This document shows positions 61,002 through 64,000 of a DNA stretch of 64,000 bases, in pieces. Origin of the DNA: Nitrososphaerota archaeon (GTDB lineage: Archaea > Thermoproteota > Nitrososphaeria > Nitrososphaerales > Nitrosopumilaceae); NCBI GenBank assembly GCA_028867755.1, contig JAGWFT010000001.1, positions 846,727 to 910,726 on the forward strand, written 5' to 3'. The notes beneath the pieces are model-generated. The model saw only the letters and a program-made list of their open reading frames with translations. It was not told the origin of the DNA and did not search any database. Numbering within the stretch: the stretch's first letter is position 1; every line of letters starts with the position of its first letter. The translations under genes were made by a program, and so were the position numbers.

Positions 61002-61565
61002 ATGGCAACTCAATCAAAATGGGTAATAGAAGATGAGACTAAAAATCAGATTGTTCGAGCAAGTACCATAAAACCTAGGATAGACTATGCAACCGAGATT
61101 GTAGACAAGACACTTGAGATCCTAGCACAAAAGAGACTTGACCTCAATAGGTCAAACCTGTCACTTTACAAGCAGTCAGATGGTGCCTCCGCATCTTTCA
61201 AGGTGCTTGAAGGGGGAGTAAGACACGAGCTTGAAATCTTGTATGCAATAGAGTCACTAAGGCAGGTAAGGCGAAGCCTTGATTGTATAGCGGGAATAGG
61301 AAATGTCCCTATTTCTCTTGCACCTACCATATCAATTGTAAGGGCAACTCGGTCAAGGATGCTTTCTATAATGCCTGCCCTTGACTTTCAACTAGGTGAG
61401 CTGTCACTTCTTTTGGGCGGGGTCATAATAGATGCAGCCCACATTGCAAGCTCTTGTCTGGACTTTGAGAGGGCAAACAAAGAATCAAGAATTTTACTTG
61501 ATGAAGCGAAGTTGATTGCCGACTCTAAAATATGCAAGCAGTTCCCTAATCTAGATTTACTGTAA
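61002..61565 (+). CDS. ESCRT-III-like (CdvB-type) protein
   Basis: 187 residues from MATQSKWVIEDE (the 13-codon longer frame overlaps the TATA box). Helical throughout; the segment LRQVRRSLDCIAGIGNVPISLAPTISIVRATRSRMLSIMPALDFQLGELSLLLGGVI matches the alpha2-alpha4 hairpin pattern of Snf7/CdvB-type proteins. It lacks the C-terminal winged helix and MIM tail of canonical CdvB. First gene of an operon with a Vps4-like ATPase, so a filament-forming division or membrane-remodelling role is inferred. Confidence 0.65.
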   Translation: MATQSKWVIEDETKNQIVRASTIKPRIDYATEIVDKTLEILAQKRLDLNRSNLSLYKQSDGASASFKVLEGGVRHELEILYAIESLRQVRRSLDCIAGIGNVPISLAPTISIVRATRSRMLSIMPALDFQLGELSLLLGGVIIDAAHIASSCLDFERANKESRILLDEAKLIADSKICKQFPNLDLL

Positions 61566-61574
61566 GGCCTTACC

Positions 61575-62135
61575 ATGTTACATTTCTCAAAAGATGACTC
61601 AGAGTATGACCTGTCTCATCCTCTTTTTAAAATCAAGACACTATCATCTAAGATTGAGCAGAAAATTGTCCAAAAAGACAATGGAAAAGAAGATGGCTTT
61701 ATCGAGACACTATCAGTTGAGGAGCTAAAGGACCTCCGGCAGGTAATTCTTGCATCTGAATATCTGCTTACAAAATATCAGGATAAAAAAGACCTCAAAG
61801 AATTCCTCGAGGAGTTCATTGGTATCATAATGCATGCTGCAAACTCAGTTAATGTCCTAAAAGACGACATGGAAGACTTGGTAATATCAGCAGAAGTAGC
61901 ATTGCAGCAGATTCAGACTCTGCATTACGATGTAACCCAGAACCTGGCCTTTGGAAGGGGAACACAAACAAAACTAGACGAATTTAAACTGCCTCTTGTC
62001 AAGACAGCGCCTGTCATGCCAGAGCCTGTAAAGGCCCAGCCTGAGGCATCTGGCACAAGTTCAATTAATTTAACAAATCCTACTAGACGAGTTCACACCA
62101 GTGATTACCTAACAAGAACCGCAGTTGAGATCTAG
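61575..62135 (+). CDS. Cdv-operon protein, unrecognised; possible MIT-interacting tail
   Basis: 186 residues. The first 125 are helical (LSVEELKDLRQVILASEYLLTKYQDKKDLKEFLEEFIGI...LVISAEVALQQIQTLHYDV). The last 60 are a Pro/Ser/Thr-rich tail with FKLPLVKTAPVMPEP (137-151), which resembles the proline-containing MIM2 motif that binds MIT domains of Vps4/CdvC. Stands between the ESCRT-III-like gene and cdvC with about 10-base gaps. I do not recognise the folded part; a Cdv adaptor or a second ESCRT-III-like protein are the best guesses. Confidence 0.55.
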   Translation: MLHFSKDDSEYDLSHPLFKIKTLSSKIEQKIVQKDNGKEDGFIETLSVEELKDLRQVILASEYLLTKYQDKKDLKEFLEEFIGIIMHAANSVNVLKDDMEDLVISAEVALQQIQTLHYDVTQNLAFGRGTQTKLDEFKLPLVKTAPVMPEPVKAQPEASGTSSINLTNPTRRVHTSDYLTRTAVEI

Positions 62136-62146
62136 TTGGTAATATT

Positions 62147-63331
62147 ATGAGTCTAGCCCCGCAAGAACTAGAAAACAGTGCAAGTAGATTTGCTGCAGAA
62201 GCTATAAAGCTTGATTCTCAAGGTGCTAGAGGCATGGCAATTTCTAATTATCAGAGAGCAATAGAGTCTCTCACTAAACTGATTCAACTATACCCTGAAA
62301 ACAAACTAAATAGGGTATACCAGGAACGCGTTGCTGCATATCAGAATCGCATCAAGGCACTTCAATTGAATAATGTGGACATTGAACCAGTGGTAGATTC
62401 AAAAGCAAGCCCTGAAGAGCAAAAACAATCTCTTGCAAAAAATGATCTTGATTCATTGATAATGAAGGAAAAGCCAAACGTCAGCTGGGCTGAGGTGATA
62501 GGTCTTGAAGATGCAAAAAATGCATTGCGAGAATCAATTGTTTATCCTGCTAAACGACCTGACTTGTTTCCACTTGGATGGCCAAGAGGCATGTTGCTTT
62601 ATGGTCCGCCTGGCTGTGGCAAGACTGTACTAGCTGCTGCCACCGCAAGCGAGATTGATGGATATTTCATTAATGTTGATGCTGCATCAATGATGAGCAA
62701 ATGGCTCGGCGAAGCAGAAAAGAATGTAGCAAAATTATTTACCATGGCACGAGGAATGGCAGAAAAAGAAGGACTGCCAGTAATACTATTCATTGACGAA
62801 GTGGACTCACTTTTAGGAAACCGCAACAGCGAGATGGGCGGGGAGATTCGAGTAAAAAACCAATTCCTAACTGAGATGGATGGAATCAACGGAAAAGGAA
62901 AGGACCTCAAGCTCTATGTTATCGGAGCTACGAACAAACCTTGGAGCCTTGACTGGCCATTTCTTAGAAGATTCACAAAGAGAATCTATGTATCGCTTCC
63001 AACACTAGAGGCAAGAATTAATCTCTTTGAGCTTTACACTGCACCTCTTAAGAACGCAGGCGACGTAAAACCTGCCGAGCTTGCAAAACTTGCAGATGGA
63101 TACAGCGCAAGCGACATCAAGGACATCTGCCAGTCTGCGCAGCTAATGGTCGTAAATGACTTGTTCCACTCTCCAGAGTTCAAAGACCCTGTAGTAGGAG
63201 AAGAAAGGTCACAGCCTCGCCTTATTACAATGTCTGACTTTAAGGAAATCGTAACAAGAAGAAAGCCAAGTGTCAGCATGGAAATGATTCGCGCCTATTA
63301 CAAGTGGAGCGATCAGTTCAAAGCTCTGTAG
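62147..63331 (+). CDS. cdvC: CdvC, Vps4-like AAA ATPase
   Basis: 394 residues. N-terminal MIT domain (about 1-75: AAEAIKLDSQGARGMAISNYQRAIESLTKLI), linker, and AAA core with Walker A YGPPGCGKTVLA, Walker B ILFIDEVDSLL, sensor VIGATNKPWSLDWPFLRRF and arginine-finger region. Disassembles ESCRT-III-like filaments at the division septum or during vesicle release. Third gene of the operon. Matches the archaeal Vps4/CdvC length. Confidence 0.93.
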   Translation: MSLAPQELENSASRFAAEAIKLDSQGARGMAISNYQRAIESLTKLIQLYPENKLNRVYQERVAAYQNRIKALQLNNVDIEPVVDSKASPEEQKQSLAKNDLDSLIMKEKPNVSWAEVIGLEDAKNALRESIVYPAKRPDLFPLGWPRGMLLYGPPGCGKTVLAAATASEIDGYFINVDAASMMSKWLGEAEKNVAKLFTMARGMAEKEGLPVILFIDEVDSLLGNRNSEMGGEIRVKNQFLTEMDGINGKGKDLKLYVIGATNKPWSLDWPFLRRFTKRIYVSLPTLEARINLFELYTAPLKNAGDVKPAELAKLADGYSASDIKDICQSAQLMVVNDLFHSPEFKDPVVGEERSQPRLITMSDFKEIVTRRKPSVSMEMIRAYYKWSDQFKAL

Positions 63332-63427
63332 ATTTTTCAAATCTATTGTGGAACCGTTGTACTTTAAACCAGAAAACAAAAACCAAATCTAGATCGACAT
63401 AAAACTTAAATTCTCATTGTTCTGCAG

Positions 63428-64000
63428 TTGCTGAGGGTCTCAGAAATTCCAACAAAAAAAGCCAAACATGTAAACAAGTTTGGTAAGCTTGTTTTGGAAG
63501 ATGGCACTGTTTTTAACGGAATGGGTTTTGGTTATTCTACGACTGTTTCTGGCGAGGCAGTTTTCAATACTGGGATGACTGGCTACACTGAATCTCTAAC
63601 TGACCCGTCATACAGCGGGCAAATTCTTACCCTCACATATCCATTGATAGGAAACTATGGAATTCCAAATGTTTCAGAAAAAGACAAAGATGGTATCAAA
63701 AAATACCTAGAGTCTGATAAGATACAGGTGCGTGCACTTGTGGTACACGAGTTGTCACTTACCGCAAGCCACTGGAATCTTGCCATGACGCTAGATGAGT
63801 GGCTGTACAACGAGAAAATACCTGGGATTGCAGGAATTGATACAAGGGAGCTTACAACAAAACTTAGGACAAAAGGTGTCATGATGGCAATACTTGCCGT
63901 ATCTGAAAAAGAAATTGATGAGCAAGAACTAAAAAAACAACTTGCATCTGCCAAAAAGTATTCTGATGATGAATTTATGACTGCAGTATCCACCAAGGAG
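63428..64000 (+). CDS. carA: Carbamoyl-phosphate synthase small subunit, 3'-partial
   Basis: The frame is open from a TTG to the right edge (about 191 codons). The N-terminal domain of the glutamine-hydrolysing small subunit is recognisable: KLVLEDGTVFNGMGFGYSTT, EAVFNTGMTGYTESLTDPSY, ILTLTYPLIGNYG and IPGIAGIDTRELTTKLRTKG. The catalytic glutaminase Cys lies beyond the window. Feeds pyrimidine and arginine synthesis. TATA-like aacttaaatt lies about 26 bases before the TTG. Confidence 0.92.
   Translation, partial: MLRVSEIPTKKAKHVNKFGKLVLEDGTVFNGMGFGYSTTVSGEAVFNTGMTGYTESLTDPSYSGQILTLTYPLIGNYGIPNVSEKDKDGIKKYLESDKIQVRALVVHELSLTASHWNLAMTLDEWLYNEKIPGIAGIDTRELTTKLRTKGVMMAILAVSEKEIDEQELKKQLASAKKYSDDEFMTAVSTKE

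Noticed and set aside
1-64000. CRISPR arrays, tRNA or rRNA genes
   Set aside because: No regularly spaced repeats, and no cloverleaf or rRNA-like stretch recognised in the intergenic regions; a computed scan (tRNAscan, Infernal) would be the decisive check.

Overview
The window is a gene-dense, AT-rich archaeal chromosome segment. The gene content points to an ammonia-oxidising Nitrososphaerota (Thaumarchaeota, probably the marine/group I.1a side). It has eukaryote-like information genes (RNA polymerase subunit K, ribosomal proteins S25e and L40e, Alba, tRNA-splicing endonuclease, ATP-dependent DNA ligase, a proteasome beta subunit). It has a Cdv/ESCRT-type division operon, and methylmalonyl-CoA mutase/epimerase plus succinyl-CoA ligase genes that fit the 3-hydroxypropionate/4-hydroxybutyrate carbon-fixation cycle. 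Many starts lie about 25-30 bases downstream of a TATA-like box with no ribosome binding site, as expected for leaderless archaeal transcripts. The genus cannot be named from sequence reading alone. No rRNA, tRNA or CRISPR array was recognised.

Layout. 0-11.4 kb: an M20 peptidase (cut by the left edge), a proteasome beta subunit, PUA protein/homoserine dehydrogenase, a TauE/SafE permease, a degenerate hot-dog/tandem-SDR pair, tRNA endonuclease, a DUF47/PhoU-like protein and DNA ligase. 11.4-13.65 kb: a 2.2-kb transposon-like insertion with 61-bp inverted terminal repeats and an 8-bp target duplication. It carries no transposase, only a membrane-anchored HSP90/GHKL-like protein. 13.65-34.4 kb: ribosomal/RNA polymerase/Alba genes, a truncated asparagine-synthase-like protein and a YHS microprotein, cofactor genes (UbiA prenyltransferase, BirA, NadE), agmatinase-family hydrolase, YchF GTPase, CysS, AhcY, MetG, an MFS permease and small regulators.

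34.8-39.3 kb: ketol-acid reductoisomerase, then the methylmalonyl-CoA module: the B12-binding subunit diverges from an operon of MeaB chaperone, large subunit and epimerase. 39.3-46.6 kb: a signalling/stress block (two CBS proteins, ArsR-, RHH- and winged-helix regulators, UspA, a cupredoxin, a flavin-reductase-like protein, PPK2). Here a 16-bp palindrome recurs at an almost constant distance (42-43 bases) from four start codons. 46.6-54.9 kb: pyruvate phosphate dikinase, triosephosphate isomerase, L40e, SucCD and several secreted or small unknowns. 54.9-64 kb: isoleucyl-tRNA synthetase, an Lrp regulator, a TrmB regulator, the three-gene cdv operon (ESCRT-III-like protein, unknown partner, CdvC ATPase) and the start of carA.

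Best candidates for something undescribed are the transposase-less element with the degenerate HSP90-like membrane protein, the symmetric TTATC-N6-GATAA promoter palindrome defining a small local regulon, and the unknown middle gene of the cdvC operon, which carries a possible MIT-interacting tail.
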